The position numbers and the translations under genes were made by a program. Positions 1 through 9,682 of a DNA stretch of 64,000 bases are shown here, piece after piece; within the stretch, counting starts at the first letter, position 1, and the number at the start of each line of letters is the position of its first letter. The stretch is from Rhodospirillales bacterium (GTDB lineage Bacteria; Pseudomonadota; Alphaproteobacteria; Acetobacterales; Acetobacteraceae). Where the stretch lies: NCBI GenBank assembly GCA_025352565.1, contig JANXTF010000038.1:1-64000 (forward strand), written 5' to 3'. A model generated the notes under the pieces. That model was not told the origin of the DNA. It worked only from the letters and a program-made list of their open reading frames with translations, and did not search any database.

Positions 1-2047
1 AGCTGATGCGGGTCGGGAAGTTGGCCTTGATGGTGCCGGTGATCACGTCCACCGAGGGCCGCTGGGTCGCCATCACCACATGGATGCCGGCGGCGCGCGC
101 CATCTGGGCCAGGCGCTGCACGGCGGCCTCGATCTCCTTGCCGGCGACCATCATCAGGTCGGCCATCTCGTCGATCACCACCACGATGAAGGGCAGCGGC
201 TCCAGCGCCAGCGCCTGATCCTCGAAGATCGGCTTGCCGGTCTCGCTGTCGAAGCCGGTCTGCACGCGCCGCGTCACCACCTCGCCCTTGTTGCGCGCCT
301 CGATCACGCGGTCGTTGTAGCCGCCGATGTTGCGCACGCTGAGCTGGCTCATGAAGCGGTAGCGGCGCTCCATCTCACGCACGGTCCATTTCAGCGCCGA
401 CACCGCCTTCGCGGGTTCGGTCACCACCGGCGCCATCAAATGCGGGATGCCGGCATAGACCGAAAGCTCCAGCATCTTGGGGTCGATCAATATCAGCCGG
501 CATTGGTCCGGCGTCATGCGGAACAGCAGCGACAGGATCATGGCATTGATACCGACGGACTTGCCCGAGCCCGTGGTGCCCGCCACCAGCAGATGCGGCA
601 TCCGCGCGAGGTCGGCGATGATCGGGTCGCCGCCGATGTTCTTCCCCAGCGCCAGCGCCAGCCGGCCATTGCCCTGCTGCTTGGCCCATTCCTCGGACGC
701 GATCAACTCGGACAGGTACACCGTCTCCCGCTTGGCGTTCGGCACCTCGATGCCGATCACGTTGCGGCCCGCGACGGTGGCGATCCGCACCGCCATCACC
801 GACAGGCTGCGCGCCACGTCGTCCGCCAGCCCGATCACGCGTGCGCTGCGGATGCCGGGGGCGGGTTCCAGCTCATAGAGGGTGACGACCGGGCCGGGGC
901 GGATCTCCACGATCTGTCCCTGCACGCCATAATCCGACAGCACCGATTCCAGCAGCCGCGCATTGGCCTGCAACGCCTCGGGGGTGGGCGAGCCGAGATC
1001 CGAGCGATGCGGTGCGGGGGTGAGCAGATCGACGCCGGGGAACCGCCAGCTGCCCTCCAGCCTCAGGCTCTCCTGACGTGGGGCGAGCACTTTCTTGGGA
1101 ACGACCGGCGCGATCTTGGCCATCGGCCGGGGCGGGGCCACGATCGGTGGCAGGCTGCCGGAGGTGCCCAGGTTTCCAGCGTTGCCCTGGCGTTCGGGGG
1201 TGGACAGGCGTTCGGAGGTGGACAGGCCTGCCGAGGTCGACTGGCGCGGCGCGGCGGTCGGGGCCGATGCCTCCGGCGCCATCCCGCGCACGGCGCCGGT
1301 GAAGGCGGCCACCTCCACACGGGGCGTGACCACGGGACGGTTGCCGTTGATCCGGCGCAGCAGATTGGCCGAGGCACCTGCCGCGCGCGAAGCCACTCGG
1401 CCGCAGAACGCGGCCGCGCGACGCGTCTGGCGCAGCGACGTTCCGGTCGCGCGCCCCGCCGCCCGCCACTCGCCGCGCGACAGGCCCAGCGCCAGCAGCG
1501 TCAGGCTCAACGCAAGCAGCGCGCCCAGGCCGCCCACGATCAGGCCGCCGAACGGGCCGAGGAACGCGGCACCCGCATCCAGCGCGTCGGTCGCGACCAC
1601 CCGGCCGCCCGCGCCGCCAAGGCCGGATGGCGTCGGCCACCCGAGGCGGGCGCCTTGCGGCAGCGGAATCGCCGCCAGAACGCCGCCCACCACCGGCAGG
1701 GCGGCGAGCAACGCCGCCACCCGCATCGGAAAACTGCCCAGCCCGCGATGGGCCGCCATCCGCCACGCCCACGCCAGCAGCGCCAATCCGGGCAGCGCGC
1801 CGGCCAGGCCAAAGCCCTGCAGAAGAACGTCCGCCGCCATGGCACCCGGCCAGCCCGCGAGGTTGGCCGCATGGCGCGCGGTGGCGGTGTTCAGCGACGG
1901 ATCGCGCGCATCGTAGGTCGCCAGCGCCAGCAGCACCGCGATGCCGGCTGCGGCCAGAAGCAGGCCGCCCATCTCCGCCAACCGGCGCCGGAACAGCGCC
2001 CTGATTGCCGGCGAGGCAAGGCGCGGTCCTTGAACGAGTGTGACCAT
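1..2047 (-). CDS. ftsK: DNA translocase FtsK, 5' part (cut by window edge)
   Basis: Septal DNA pump that moves chromosome ends during division. About 682 residues are visible and the C-terminus lies outside the window. Four hydrophobic segments (about residues 27-45, 73-95, 108-128, 162-188) form the membrane anchor. A proline/alanine/serine-rich linker follows to about residue 340, then the alpha/beta motor. The motor carries Walker A (GTTGSGKS, near residue 490) and Walker B (VVVIDEMAD, near residue 625). The linker contains near-identical 6-residue units of the type LSTPER. The ATG at 2047 was chosen because the anchor begins soon after it and the frame reads cleanly to the edge. It is divergent from the protease gene. 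The gamma DNA-recognition domain cannot be checked here. Confidence 0.95.
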   Translation of the reverse strand, partial: MVTLVQGPRLASPAIRALFRRRLAEMGGLLLAAAGIAVLLALATYDARDPSLNTATARHAANLAGWPGAMAADVLLQGFGLAGALPGLALLAWAWRMAAHRGLGSFPMRVAALLAALPVVGGVLAAIPLPQGARLGWPTPSGLGGAGGRVVATDALDAGAAFLGPFGGLIVGGLGALLALSLTLLALGLSRGEWRAAGRATGTSLRQTRRAAAFCGRVASRAAGASANLLRRINGNRPVVTPRVEVAAFTGAVRGMAPEASAPTAAPRQSTSAGLSTSERLSTPERQGNAGNLGTSGSLPPIVAPPRPMAKIAPVVPKKVLAPRQESLRLEGSWRFPGVDLLTPAPHRSDLGSPTPEALQANARLLESVLSDYGVQGQIVEIRPGPVVTLYELEPAPGIRSARVIGLADDVARSLSVMAVRIATVAGRNVIGIEVPNAKRETVYLSELIASEEWAKQQGNGRLALALGKNIGGDPIIADLARMPHLLVAGTTGSGKSVGINAMILSLLFRMTPDQCRLILIDPKMLELSVYAGIPHLMAPVVTEPAKAVSALKWTVREMERRYRFMSQLSVRNIGGYNDRVIEARNKGEVVTRRVQTGFDSETGKPIFEDQALALEPLPFIVVVIDEMADLMMVAGKEIEAAVQRLAQMARAAGIHVVMATQRPSVDVITGTIKANFPTRIS
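1190..1225. repeat. 18-bp tandem repeat in the ftsK linker
   Basis: Two 18-bp units at 1190-1207 and 1208-1225 differ at one base, and degenerate copies flank them on both sides (1172-1189, 1226-1243). The period keeps frame and encodes six-residue units in the FtsK linker. It is probably a slippage-generated length variation in a disordered segment. Confidence 0.7.
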
Positions 2048-2230
2048 GCGTGGAATGACTCCGAGCCGCGCGAGGTTCGCGCTACGACGCAACCATAGCC
2101 GGGAAGTGGTTGGCTGATGAAGCCTGTTCCGCCCGCAGGGCGGTCGCACCCCGGCGAACGCTCGGTTTTTGTCAACTTGACGTGAACAGCGTCCTCAACG
2201 CAACTCACCAAACCAATACGGGAGCTCGAT

Positions 2231-4432
2231 GTGCCGCCCCCCTCCGATCCGACAATCGTGGAACTAAGCGCCAGCCAGGTTGGGACCGTAAGCTTTCTCG
2301 ACGGCCTCAATGCCGTCGGAACCGTGGCCGGCGTCGGTTACGCGCGTTGGAACAACGGCACTAACCCGGCCACGTTCACATCCACCGATTCAGCTCATAA
2401 ATGGGGCGCCGCGACCGCCGGGACGGCGAGTGGCGCCATCACATTCGCCTTCGATCCCGGCTCGAACTGGACCACGTCCGAGCAGGGCCAGTTCATCGCC
2501 GACATGACCCTGGCCGCCGACGAGGCCGGCATCAGCTTCCAGCAGGTGGCCTCCGGCAGCGCTCCGGCCCTCGTCATCTACCGTTTCGGCTCGCCCACCG
2601 CCCCCACCGGCGTGGCGCTCGAGAACACCGGCTCCGGCGAGGAGACTTATGTCCACAATGGCGTCACCGGCGCCTCCTCTATCCCCACGATCACGGCCGC
2701 CCAGATCGTCATCGCCGCCACCACCGATGTCACCTCATTCACCACCAAGGGGTCGCTTGGGCCTGAGACGGTGGCCCATGAACTGGGCCATGTTCTGGGG
2801 CTCGGCCACTCCGGCCCGTACAACGGCAACGTCAACGACGCGACCCAGCAATGGAACGCGACCGACACGCATCTGTGGTCGACGATGTCCTACATCCGCC
2901 CGGAGGTGACGAGCGCCAAATACTTCGCGAGCTACCCGGTCACCGGCACGAACTGGGGCAACACGCCGGGCGACGCGACCGTGCGTGTCGAGTCAACCTA
3001 CCAGATGCTCGACATCGTGGCGTTGCAGCAGACCTATGGCCTGTCCACGACGGGCGGGCTCCAGGGCGGCCAGACCTTCGGCTTCAACAGCAACATCAGC
3101 GACGCCACCTCGACGTTCTTCGATTTCACCGTCAACACCGTGCCGATCGTCACCATCTGGGATGGCGGCGGGGGCAACAGGCTGGACCTTTCCGGGTTCA
3201 GCCAGGGTTCGGCGGTCAACCTGAACCCCGGCACGTTCACCAGCGCCGACGGCCTGGTCAACAACATCGGGATCGCGTTCGACACTTTCATCGACAGCGC
3301 CGTCGGCGGCGCCGGCAACGACAGCTTCATCACCAACGCCGACAGCGACACCATCACCGGCGGCGGCGGCAGCGACACGGTCATCTATTCGGGCAACCGC
3401 TCCGCCTACACGCTGGCCAAGACCGCCGGCGTGGTGAGCGTGGCCGCCGGCGGCAAGACTGACTCGCTCAGCGGCATCACCACGCTGCAATTCGCCGATC
3501 AGTCCGTCACGACCGCAAGCCTGTGCTTTGCCCAGGGGACTCACATCCGCACCGCGCGGGGTGACGTTGCGGTGGAACGTCTGGCGGTCGGAGACGAGGT
3601 GCAATCCGCCTTCGGCGGAGTGGTGCGGGTGCGTTGGCTCGGACACCGCCATGTCGATTGCGCGCGCCATCCACAGCCGTGGGACGTGTTGCCGGTGCGG
3701 GTCTGCGCCGACGCCTTCGGCCCCGGCCTGCCGGCGCGCGACGTGGTGCTTTCGCCGGACCATGCGGTGTTCGTGGACGATGTGCTGGTGCCGGTCCGAT
3801 ACCTACTCAACCACGCCACCATCACGCAGAGCCCGGTCCAGGCTGTCACCTACTGGCATGTCGAGTGCCCGGTCCATGACGTGCTGTTCGCCGAAGGCTT
3901 GCCGGCGGAAAGTTATCTCGACACCGGCAACCGCGCGGTGTTCGCCGGCGGCGCGGTGACGGCGCTGCACGCCGATTTCCGGCCCGTCGACCGTGAGGCT
4001 TGGGCCACACATGCCTGTGCCGGACTGATCGAGACCGGCGACCGCCTCGCCGCCATCCGCCGCCGCCTTGCCGCGCGGGCCGTCGAAATCGGCATGCCTT
4101 TACCGGCGGCCCTCGACCTCGACGTCTCGTTGCCGGGCGCCACCACGATCATGGTGCCTGCTGGAACGAGCCGCGTCCATTTGGTCTCACGCAACCGTGT
4201 GCCCGACGGCGAGCGGCGGCGGCTCGGAGCGCTGATCGCTTGCGTCCACCTCGACGGCGAAAGCCTGCCCCTCGATTCCGGCTGCCTTGCCGCCGGTTTC
4301 CACGGGCTGGAAGCCGGGACGCGCTGGACCAACGGTGAAGGCGTCCTCCTCCTGGCGCCTGCCGCGTCGTCCCGCCGGCTCGATGTCTTCGTCGCCGCGG
4401 TTGTCCGCTCCGGGGAGCGTTACGCGGCCTGA
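2231..4432 (+). CDS. Serralysin/matrixin-type metalloprotease fused to a Hint domain
   Basis: A 733-residue predicted exoprotein. Residues 183-193 are the zinc motif HELGHVLGLGH, and the Met-turn (WSTMSY, Met219) follows, so the N-terminal half is an M10/metzincin peptidase. Residues about 355-395 are a short glycine/aspartate-rich beta-roll, as in serralysin C-terminal modules. Residues 432 to about 573 form a Hint domain of the Hint_2 type, beginning CFAQGTHI with Cys432 as candidate nucleophile and His511 in a SPDHAVF block. About 150 further residues resemble the tail of other Hint_2 proteins. There is no N-terminal signal peptide, which fits non-Sec (type I) export, but no exporter genes are adjacent. 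The GTG start is preceded by GGGAG seven bases upstream. Cleavage at Cys432, releasing the protease, is inference. Confidence 0.88.
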   Translation: MPPPSDPTIVELSASQVGTVSFLDGLNAVGTVAGVGYARWNNGTNPATFTSTDSAHKWGAATAGTASGAITFAFDPGSNWTTSEQGQFIADMTLAADEAGISFQQVASGSAPALVIYRFGSPTAPTGVALENTGSGEETYVHNGVTGASSIPTITAAQIVIAATTDVTSFTTKGSLGPETVAHELGHVLGLGHSGPYNGNVNDATQQWNATDTHLWSTMSYIRPEVTSAKYFASYPVTGTNWGNTPGDATVRVESTYQMLDIVALQQTYGLSTTGGLQGGQTFGFNSNISDATSTFFDFTVNTVPIVTIWDGGGGNRLDLSGFSQGSAVNLNPGTFTSADGLVNNIGIAFDTFIDSAVGGAGNDSFITNADSDTITGGGGSDTVIYSGNRSAYTLAKTAGVVSVAAGGKTDSLSGITTLQFADQSVTTASLCFAQGTHIRTARGDVAVERLAVGDEVQSAFGGVVRVRWLGHRHVDCARHPQPWDVLPVRVCADAFGPGLPARDVVLSPDHAVFVDDVLVPVRYLLNHATITQSPVQAVTYWHVECPVHDVLFAEGLPAESYLDTGNRAVFAGGAVTALHADFRPVDREAWATHACAGLIETGDRLAAIRRRLAARAVEIGMPLPAALDLDVSLPGATTIMVPAGTSRVHLVSRNRVPDGERRRLGALIACVHLDGESLPLDSGCLAAGFHGLEAGTRWTNGEGVLLLAPAASSRRLDVFVAAVVRSGERYAA

Positions 4433-4449
4433 TCTGCTAGAACGCCGGC

Positions 4450-5718
4450 ATGAACATGCCGGCGGTCTGCCGCGACTGCGCCACCCACTTTGCCGCACCG
4501 GGTGCCTGCCCCGCCTGCGGCCGCCGCAACATCGTGCGCCACGCGCAGCTTTTCACGCTGGCGATCGCCCATGTCGATTGCGACGCTTTCTATGCCAGCG
4601 TCGAGAAACGCGACCGGCCGGACCTCGCCTCCCGCCCCGTCATCGTCGGCGGCGGCGAGCGTGGCGTCGTCACGGCAGCCTGCTACATCGCCCGCCTGCA
4701 TGGCGTCGCGAGCGCCATGCCGATGTGGCGCGCGTTGAAACTATGCCCGGACGCCACGGTCATCCGGCCCGACTTCGCCAAATACAGCGCGGTGTCCCGC
4801 GCCGTCCGCCTGCTCATGCAGGCGCTCACGCCGCTGGTGCAGCCGCTTTCGATCGACGAGGCGGTGCTCGATCTTTCCGGTACCGAGGCCCTGCACGGGG
4901 CTCCGCCCGCCGGCGTGCTGGCGAGGTTCGCGCGTCAGGTCGAGCGGGAGATCGGCGTCACCGTCTCGATCGGCCTCGCGGCCAACCGCATGCGTGCGAA
5001 AATCGCCGCCGGGCGCGACAAGCCGCGCGGCTTCTGCGTGCTGGGGAACGAGGCCCCCGCGCTGCTGGCCGCAGACTCTGTCGGCATCCTGCCCGGCGTG
5101 GGCCCCGCGCGGCAGCGCCGCCTGGCCAGTGCCGGCATCCTGCGCCTTGCGGATTTGCAGTCCCTCACCGACCGCGAGGCGAAAAGCCGGCTCGGCGATG
5201 ATGGCCCCTCCCTCGCCAAGCGTGCGCGCCTGGAAGATTCCTCCCCAGTGAACCCGCAACGCGGCACCCGCTCGATCAGCGCCGAGACCACGTTCTCCGC
5301 CAACCTCACCCAGACCGAGGATCTCGAACGCGAGCTCTGGCGGCTGTCGGAACGCCTCGCCGAGCGCCTGCGCGAGCAGCGATTCGCCGCCGCTGGGGTG
5401 GTGCTGAAACTCAAGACCGCAGCCTTCGCCAGCCGCACCCGCGCCGTCTGCCTGCCTGGTCCCACCGCGCTGCCAGACCGCCTGTTCGCAGCGGCAAGCG
5501 CGCTGCTTGCCCGCGAGGTCGACGGCACCGCCTATCGCCTCATCGGGATTGGCGCAAACCCGCTGGCCGCCGGCGAGACGGCCGACCTGCCGGACCTGGC
5601 CGACCCCGAAATCCCGCGCCGGGTCGCCGTGCAGGGAGCCATGGACCGTCTTCGCTCGCGCTTCGGCACCGCCGCGATCGGGCGCGGCCGCGGCTTCAAG
5701 CCGGGATCACCACCCTGA
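4450..5718 (+). CDS. dinB: DNA polymerase IV (Y family) with N-terminal zinc ribbon
   Basis: Error-prone translesion polymerase of 422 residues. The N-terminus carries a CxxC...CxxC zinc ribbon (Cys7, Cys10, Cys20, Cys23), an extension I associate with alphaproteobacterial DinB proteins and not with E. coli DinB. The catalytic carboxylates are visible: Asp43 in HVDCDAFYASVE and Asp136-Glu137 in SIDEAVLDL (usually SIDEAYLD, so Val replaces the usual Tyr). A helix-hairpin-helix segment (GILPGVGPARQRRL) and the little-finger domain follow. It lies 17 bp after the protease gene and overlaps the convergent kinase gene by 23 bp. Confidence 0.93.
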   Translation: MNMPAVCRDCATHFAAPGACPACGRRNIVRHAQLFTLAIAHVDCDAFYASVEKRDRPDLASRPVIVGGGERGVVTAACYIARLHGVASAMPMWRALKLCPDATVIRPDFAKYSAVSRAVRLLMQALTPLVQPLSIDEAVLDLSGTEALHGAPPAGVLARFARQVEREIGVTVSIGLAANRMRAKIAAGRDKPRGFCVLGNEAPALLAADSVGILPGVGPARQRRLASAGILRLADLQSLTDREAKSRLGDDGPSLAKRARLEDSSPVNPQRGTRSISAETTFSANLTQTEDLERELWRLSERLAERLREQRFAAAGVVLKLKTAAFASRTRAVCLPGPTALPDRLFAAASALLAREVDGTAYRLIGIGANPLAAGETADLPDLADPEIPRRVAVQGAMDRLRSRFGTAAIGRGRGFKPGSPP

Positions 5719-6760
5719 ACCGCGTGCCTGTGCCTTCGCGCTCGAGTTCCACCGTCGCCTTCAGGGTGCCAGCCATCGCCGCCACGATCATGGCGCCAAG
5801 TCCGCTGCCCTTGGCCGGGGCCGAGCCTTCTGGATAGCCGACCCCGTCATCCTCGACCGTCAGATCGACGCCACCATCCGCGCCACGCCGCAAATTCACG
5901 CGGACTTCGCCGCCCGCGTCGCCGGGATAGGCATATTTCAGGGCGTTCATCACCAATTCGTTCACGATCAGCCCGATCGACACCGCCTTGTCCGTCTCGA
6001 TCCGCACGTTCTCCGATGACAGCTCGATGCGCCGCTCGCGCCCGTCGCTTTCCATCGCGCGGCGGAACTCCTCGATCAGGCCGGCCAGATACAGGTCCAT
6101 GTCCACGAACGACACGTCGTCGGAGGTGTAGAGCCGCCGATGCACCAGCGACACGGCCTCCACCCGCTCGGCCGCCCGCCGCAGCATTTCGCGCGCCGCC
6201 GGATCGGCGACCTTGCGAGCCTGCAACTCGATCAGCGAACTGATGAGCTGCAAGCTGTTGGCGACCCGGTGGTTCACTTCCTTCAGCAACACCGCCTGCT
6301 GGGCCGCCAGCCGCTCCAGCCGGTCGCGGCTTTCGCGCACCTCGTGCTCGGCGGCCTCTTTCTCCAGTCGCATCCGCCGTTGTTCGATCGCATGACGGAC
6401 GGTGGTGCCGAGCAGATCGAGGAACGCGCCCTGCACGTCCTTGACCACGTAGTCGGCCGCTCCCTCCTTCAATGCGGCCACCGCGATACGGGGCTCCTCG
6501 GCGGCGGTGACGAAGATCACCGGCGGCATGTCGGCCAGATCCCGCAGCAGCGCGAGCACCTCCAGCCCGTCCTGGCCGGGCATGTAGTGGTCGAGCGCGA
6601 TCGCATCGAAGCGCGCGCTCAAGGCCATCGCCACCCCGCTCGGCCCGTCATGGGCCAGCGTCACCTCACAGCCGGAGCGGGCGAGGCGCAGCTGCACCAA
6701 CCGGCAGATGCCCGGATCGTCGTCGATGTAGAGCAACCGAATGGCGGCGGTTTGCGGCAT
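5696..6760 (-). CDS. Response regulator-HWE/HisKA_2 hybrid histidine kinase
   Basis: A 354-residue soluble signalling protein. Residues 1-120 form a receiver domain with acidic residues at 14-15, phospho-acceptor Asp57 and Lys107. A short coiled coil (about 125-158) leads to a HisKA_2/HWE-type dimerisation box with His164 in KEVNHRVANSLQ. The ATPase domain has NELVMNALKYAYP and an EDDGVGYP box. There are no membrane segments, so it probably receives phosphate on its receiver from the neighbouring kinase and acts on a downstream regulator. It starts 5 bp after the stop of the single-domain regulator, so the three genes look like one operon. The phosphoflow direction is inferred. Confidence 0.9.
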   Translation of the reverse strand: MPQTAAIRLLYIDDDPGICRLVQLRLARSGCEVTLAHDGPSGVAMALSARFDAIALDHYMPGQDGLEVLALLRDLADMPPVIFVTAAEEPRIAVAALKEGAADYVVKDVQGAFLDLLGTTVRHAIEQRRMRLEKEAAEHEVRESRDRLERLAAQQAVLLKEVNHRVANSLQLISSLIELQARKVADPAAREMLRRAAERVEAVSLVHRRLYTSDDVSFVDMDLYLAGLIEEFRRAMESDGRERRIELSSENVRIETDKAVSIGLIVNELVMNALKYAYPGDAGGEVRVNLRRGADGGVDLTVEDDGVGYPEGSAPAKGSGLGAMIVAAMAGTLKATVELEREGTGTRFRVVIPA

Positions 6761-6765
6761 GACCC

Positions 6766-7206
6766 TCAGACCGCCTGAGGCACCTGCATCACCGACAGGA
6801 ACAGCCCGAGCTGACGGATCGCGCTTGCGAAACTCTCGTACTCGACCGGCTTGGTGATGTACACGTTGCAGCCCAGATCATAGCAGCGCTGGATCTCCAC
6901 CTTGTCATCGGTCGTGGTCAGCACCACCACCGGCACGCGTTTGAGATGATCGTCCTCCTTGATGCGGCGCAGTATTTCGATGCCGCTCATATCCGGCAAA
7001 TTCAGGTCCAGCAGCACAAGCTGCGCCAGCTCGACCACCCGGCGGCCGGAGGCATCCCGCCGGAACAGGTGCTCAAGCGCCGAGGTGCCATCGGTGAACG
7101 GCACGATGATGTTGTTCACCCCCGCGCGGCGCACGTTCTTTTCGATCAGACGCGCATGGCCCGGGTCATCCTCGATGAGAATGATGGTTACGGGAACAGC
7201 GGTCAT
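6766..7206 (-). CDS. Single-domain response regulator (CheY/Rcp1-like)
   Basis: A 146-residue stand-alone receiver. Glu12-Asp13-Asp14, phospho-acceptor Asp67 (LVLLDLNLPD), the threonines of VVLTTTDD and the lysine of YITKPVEY are all present. There is no output domain, so it acts by protein-protein contact or as a phosphate shuttle. The sequence style matches Rcp1-type regulators that pair with phytochrome-like or CHASE3 kinases, consistent with the CHASE3 kinase gene 24 bp upstream. Confidence 0.9.
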   Translation of the reverse strand: MTAVPVTIILIEDDPGHARLIEKNVRRAGVNNIIVPFTDGTSALEHLFRRDASGRRVVELAQLVLLDLNLPDMSGIEILRRIKEDDHLKRVPVVVLTTTDDKVEIQRCYDLGCNVYITKPVEYESFASAIRQLGLFLSVMQVPQAV

Positions 7207-7230
7207 GCGTGCAGCCCTCTCCGAGGCCGG

Positions 7231-8799
7231 TCAGCCGGTCGACGACGTGGTTTCACACGAGCGGGTCGAGGAGATGAGCGGCACAGTGACACGAAACGTT
7301 GATCCCACATCCAGGGTCGACTCACAATCGATCTTGCCTCCGAGGCGGCGGACCAGCGCCCGCACATGTGCAAGACCGATGCCTTCCCCCGCCACGCTCT
7401 GGTTGCCGGCGCGACGAAACAGCTCAAACACGCGCTCATGGTCATGGGCGGCGATGCCGCGCCCGTTATCGGTCACCCGATATTCCGCGAATCCGTCTGA
7501 ATTGCGGCCCCCGACGGTGATCCGGCCGGGCCGGCCGGGCTTGAGGTATTTCAGCGCGTTCTCGATCAGGTTGCTGAAAATCTGCTCCATCACCAGCCGG
7601 TCGGCCACGATGTCGGGGGCCGGCTCGAGGCTGATCTCAGCCTCCATGGCGCCCGACTGATGACGCACCGAATCCAGGATCGTGCGCAGGAAGGGTTCCA
7701 TGGCGATCCGCTCGGGTGCAAGCACCCGCTGCCCCTCGCGCGACAGCCGCAGGATGGCGGCGATCAGCCGGTCCATCTTGGCCGAGGACGCCTCGATGAA
7801 ACGGATCGCTTCCGGCAGATCCTCGGCTGCGGCCTGCCGCACATCCTCGGTCGCGTCCTCGGGGTGGCGGGCGCTGGCGCGCTCCACGAAGGCCGACAAC
7901 CGCCTTGTCGCATCCTCCAGTTCGCCGGTGAAGCCGATGATGTTGACCAAGGGCGCGCGCAGATCGTGCGAGACGATGTAGGCGAAACGCTGGATCTCGT
8001 CGTTCGCCTCGGTGAGCGCCAGGGTGCGGGACCGCACCCTGGCCTCGAGCTCGTCGTTCGCCAACGCCAGCTTGTCATTGGCGCGGGCCAGCAACGCGTT
8101 CGTCATGACAAGCTCCGTGTGCGCCTCCCGCAGCGCCAGAATGGACCGGCGCACCCCCCTCCCGACCGCGAATGCCAGAAGCAGCACGACGAGAAGCGCC
8201 GCAGCGTCGGCGGCCATCAGCAGCCGGCCGCCGGCATCGACGAGGCGGATCTGGCGCTCGTAGATCGCCTGCTCCTCGATTAAGATCTGCGTCGCGAGAT
8301 CGCGGATCGTGTTCATCGTCCGCTCGCCCCGATCGCTGCGCACCACCGCAAGCGCCGCCGTCCGGTCGCCGGCGCGGGCAAGGTCCAGCGTCTCCTTCAG
8401 CTCCGCCATCCTGGCCTCGATGGCCCGGTCGAGATCGACCACCAGGCGCCGTCGCTCGGCCGCGAGCGGCAGGCTGACGTTCAGCATCTCCATCTCGGTG
8501 GGCAGATGCCTGACGCCATCGAGGTATGGCTGCAGGTAGGTTTCACCTCCGGTCAGCAGAAAGCCCCGTTGCCCGGTCTCGGCATCCTGCACCGACGTCA
8601 TCACAGCGGCGATCGCCGCTCGCGCACGCTCCGTCTGATTGGCCAGCGCGAGCGCGTCGGCGTTGCGCAGCGCGAGCAGCACCGACGCCCCGCCGATGGC
8701 CAGCAGGACCAGCACCCCGGCCACCAGCGACATGATGCCGGTAACGCCGAGCGCCCGGTCGCGCGCGGAGTGGTCGGCGGGCGCGAACCTGTTAGGCAA
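7231..8799 (-). CDS. CHASE3-domain sensor histidine kinase
   Basis: A 522-residue membrane kinase. Transmembrane helix 1 lies at about 20-44, a periplasmic CHASE3 domain at about 45-185 (with QDAETGQRGFLLTG), helix 2 at about 194-213, and a long alanine-rich coiled coil at about 218-270. The HisKA box has His278 (FAYIVSHDLRAPL). The ATPase domain shows an N-box (FSNLIENALKYL) and a G-box (VTDNGRGIAAHD). It is the likely membrane input of the three-gene cluster; the signal is not recognisable. It is preceded by only 41 bp after the minus-strand aldo/keto reductase start region ends, so its own promoter would lie near 8800-8840. Confidence 0.9.
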   Translation of the reverse strand: MPNRFAPADHSARDRALGVTGIMSLVAGVLVLLAIGGASVLLALRNADALALANQTERARAAIAAVMTSVQDAETGQRGFLLTGGETYLQPYLDGVRHLPTEMEMLNVSLPLAAERRRLVVDLDRAIEARMAELKETLDLARAGDRTAALAVVRSDRGERTMNTIRDLATQILIEEQAIYERQIRLVDAGGRLLMAADAAALLVVLLLAFAVGRGVRRSILALREAHTELVMTNALLARANDKLALANDELEARVRSRTLALTEANDEIQRFAYIVSHDLRAPLVNIIGFTGELEDATRRLSAFVERASARHPEDATEDVRQAAAEDLPEAIRFIEASSAKMDRLIAAILRLSREGQRVLAPERIAMEPFLRTILDSVRHQSGAMEAEISLEPAPDIVADRLVMEQIFSNLIENALKYLKPGRPGRITVGGRNSDGFAEYRVTDNGRGIAAHDHERVFELFRRAGNQSVAGEGIGLAHVRALVRRLGGKIDCESTLDVGSTFRVTVPLISSTRSCETTSSTG

Positions 8800-8840
8800 G
8801 GTTCTGACGGCTCCGGGAAGCGTCCTTCAAAACCGCCGCC

Positions 8841-9662
8841 TCAGTCCCACGCCGGCGCGAACGCCGAGGGATTCACGATGCGGAGGTTCTTTGGCAGGGA
8901 GGCGATCGACCGGCGGTCCGCCTCGTCCAGCACCAGGGTTTGCGCTTCCCAGTTCGCCCGCTGACTCTCCGGGCGCGACGCCTTCGGGATCGCCGCCACG
9001 CCGTCCTGGTCCAGAAGCCATTTCAGCGCCACCTGCTGCGGCGAGCACCCGTGCTTGCGGGCGATTTGGCCCAGCGCGTCGTTGTCGTCCAGCCTGCCGC
9101 GCGCCAGCGGGCAATAGGCCGTCACCGCGATGCCGTGGGCGCGGGCGGTGTCCAGCACCTTCGTCTGGTCCCGCCCGATATGATACTCGATCTGGTTGCA
9201 CACGATCGGGGCCTGGATCTCCTCCACCGCCCGCCTCAGCAACGCCACGGTGAAGTTGGACACGCCGATCTGGCGCGCGAGACCCTCTTCCTTCAGTTTC
9301 ACCAACGTGGCCAGCGCGGCCGGCAGGTCCATCGACGGCGAGGGCCAGTGGATCAGATAAAGGTCCACGTAATCCTGCCTGAGCAGGCGCAGACTGTTTT
9401 CCATCGCGCGTCGCATCGCGTCGGGCGCCAGATTCTCATGCCACACCTTGGTGGTCAGATGAATGTCGGCGCGCGGCACCGAAGTATTGGCGAGGGCATC
9501 GCCCACCGCGCCCTCGTTGTCGTACATCTGTGCCGTGTCGATGTGGCGGTAGCCCATCGCCAACGCCCGCCCGATCGCGTCGGTGCATTCGGCGCCATAC
9601 ATTGTCCAGGTGCCGAGGCCGAGCTTGGGCATGCGAAGGCCGTTCGTGGTGATCGTTTGCAT
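8841..9662 (-). CDS. Aldo/keto reductase (2,5-diketo-D-gluconate reductase-like)
   Basis: A 273-residue NADPH-dependent carbonyl reductase of the AKR family. The catalytic tetrad is visible: Asp and Tyr in DTAQMYDNE, Lys in TTKVWHEN and His in LIHWPSP. The C-terminal cofactor-binding segment reads IPKASRPE. The reading frame stays open upstream through pheA, but the ATG at 9662 has an AGGAG box seven bases before it and begins the conserved N-terminus, so it is the start. It is the third gene of a minus-strand run kdsB-pheA-akr. The substrate cannot be assigned from sequence. Confidence 0.9.
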   Translation of the reverse strand: MQTITTNGLRMPKLGLGTWTMYGAECTDAIGRALAMGYRHIDTAQMYDNEGAVGDALANTSVPRADIHLTTKVWHENLAPDAMRRAMENSLRLLRQDYVDLYLIHWPSPSMDLPAALATLVKLKEEGLARQIGVSNFTVALLRRAVEEIQAPIVCNQIEYHIGRDQTKVLDTARAHGIAVTAYCPLARGRLDDNDALGQIARKHGCSPQQVALKWLLDQDGVAAIPKASRPESQRANWEAQTLVLDEADRRSIASLPKNLRIVNPSAFAPAWD

Positions 9663-9682
9663 CGGGAACTCCTGCCGGGATT

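Noticed and set aside
80-2098. 672-residue plus-strand open frame
   Set aside because: It is antisense to ftsK and has His/Arg-rich shadow composition.
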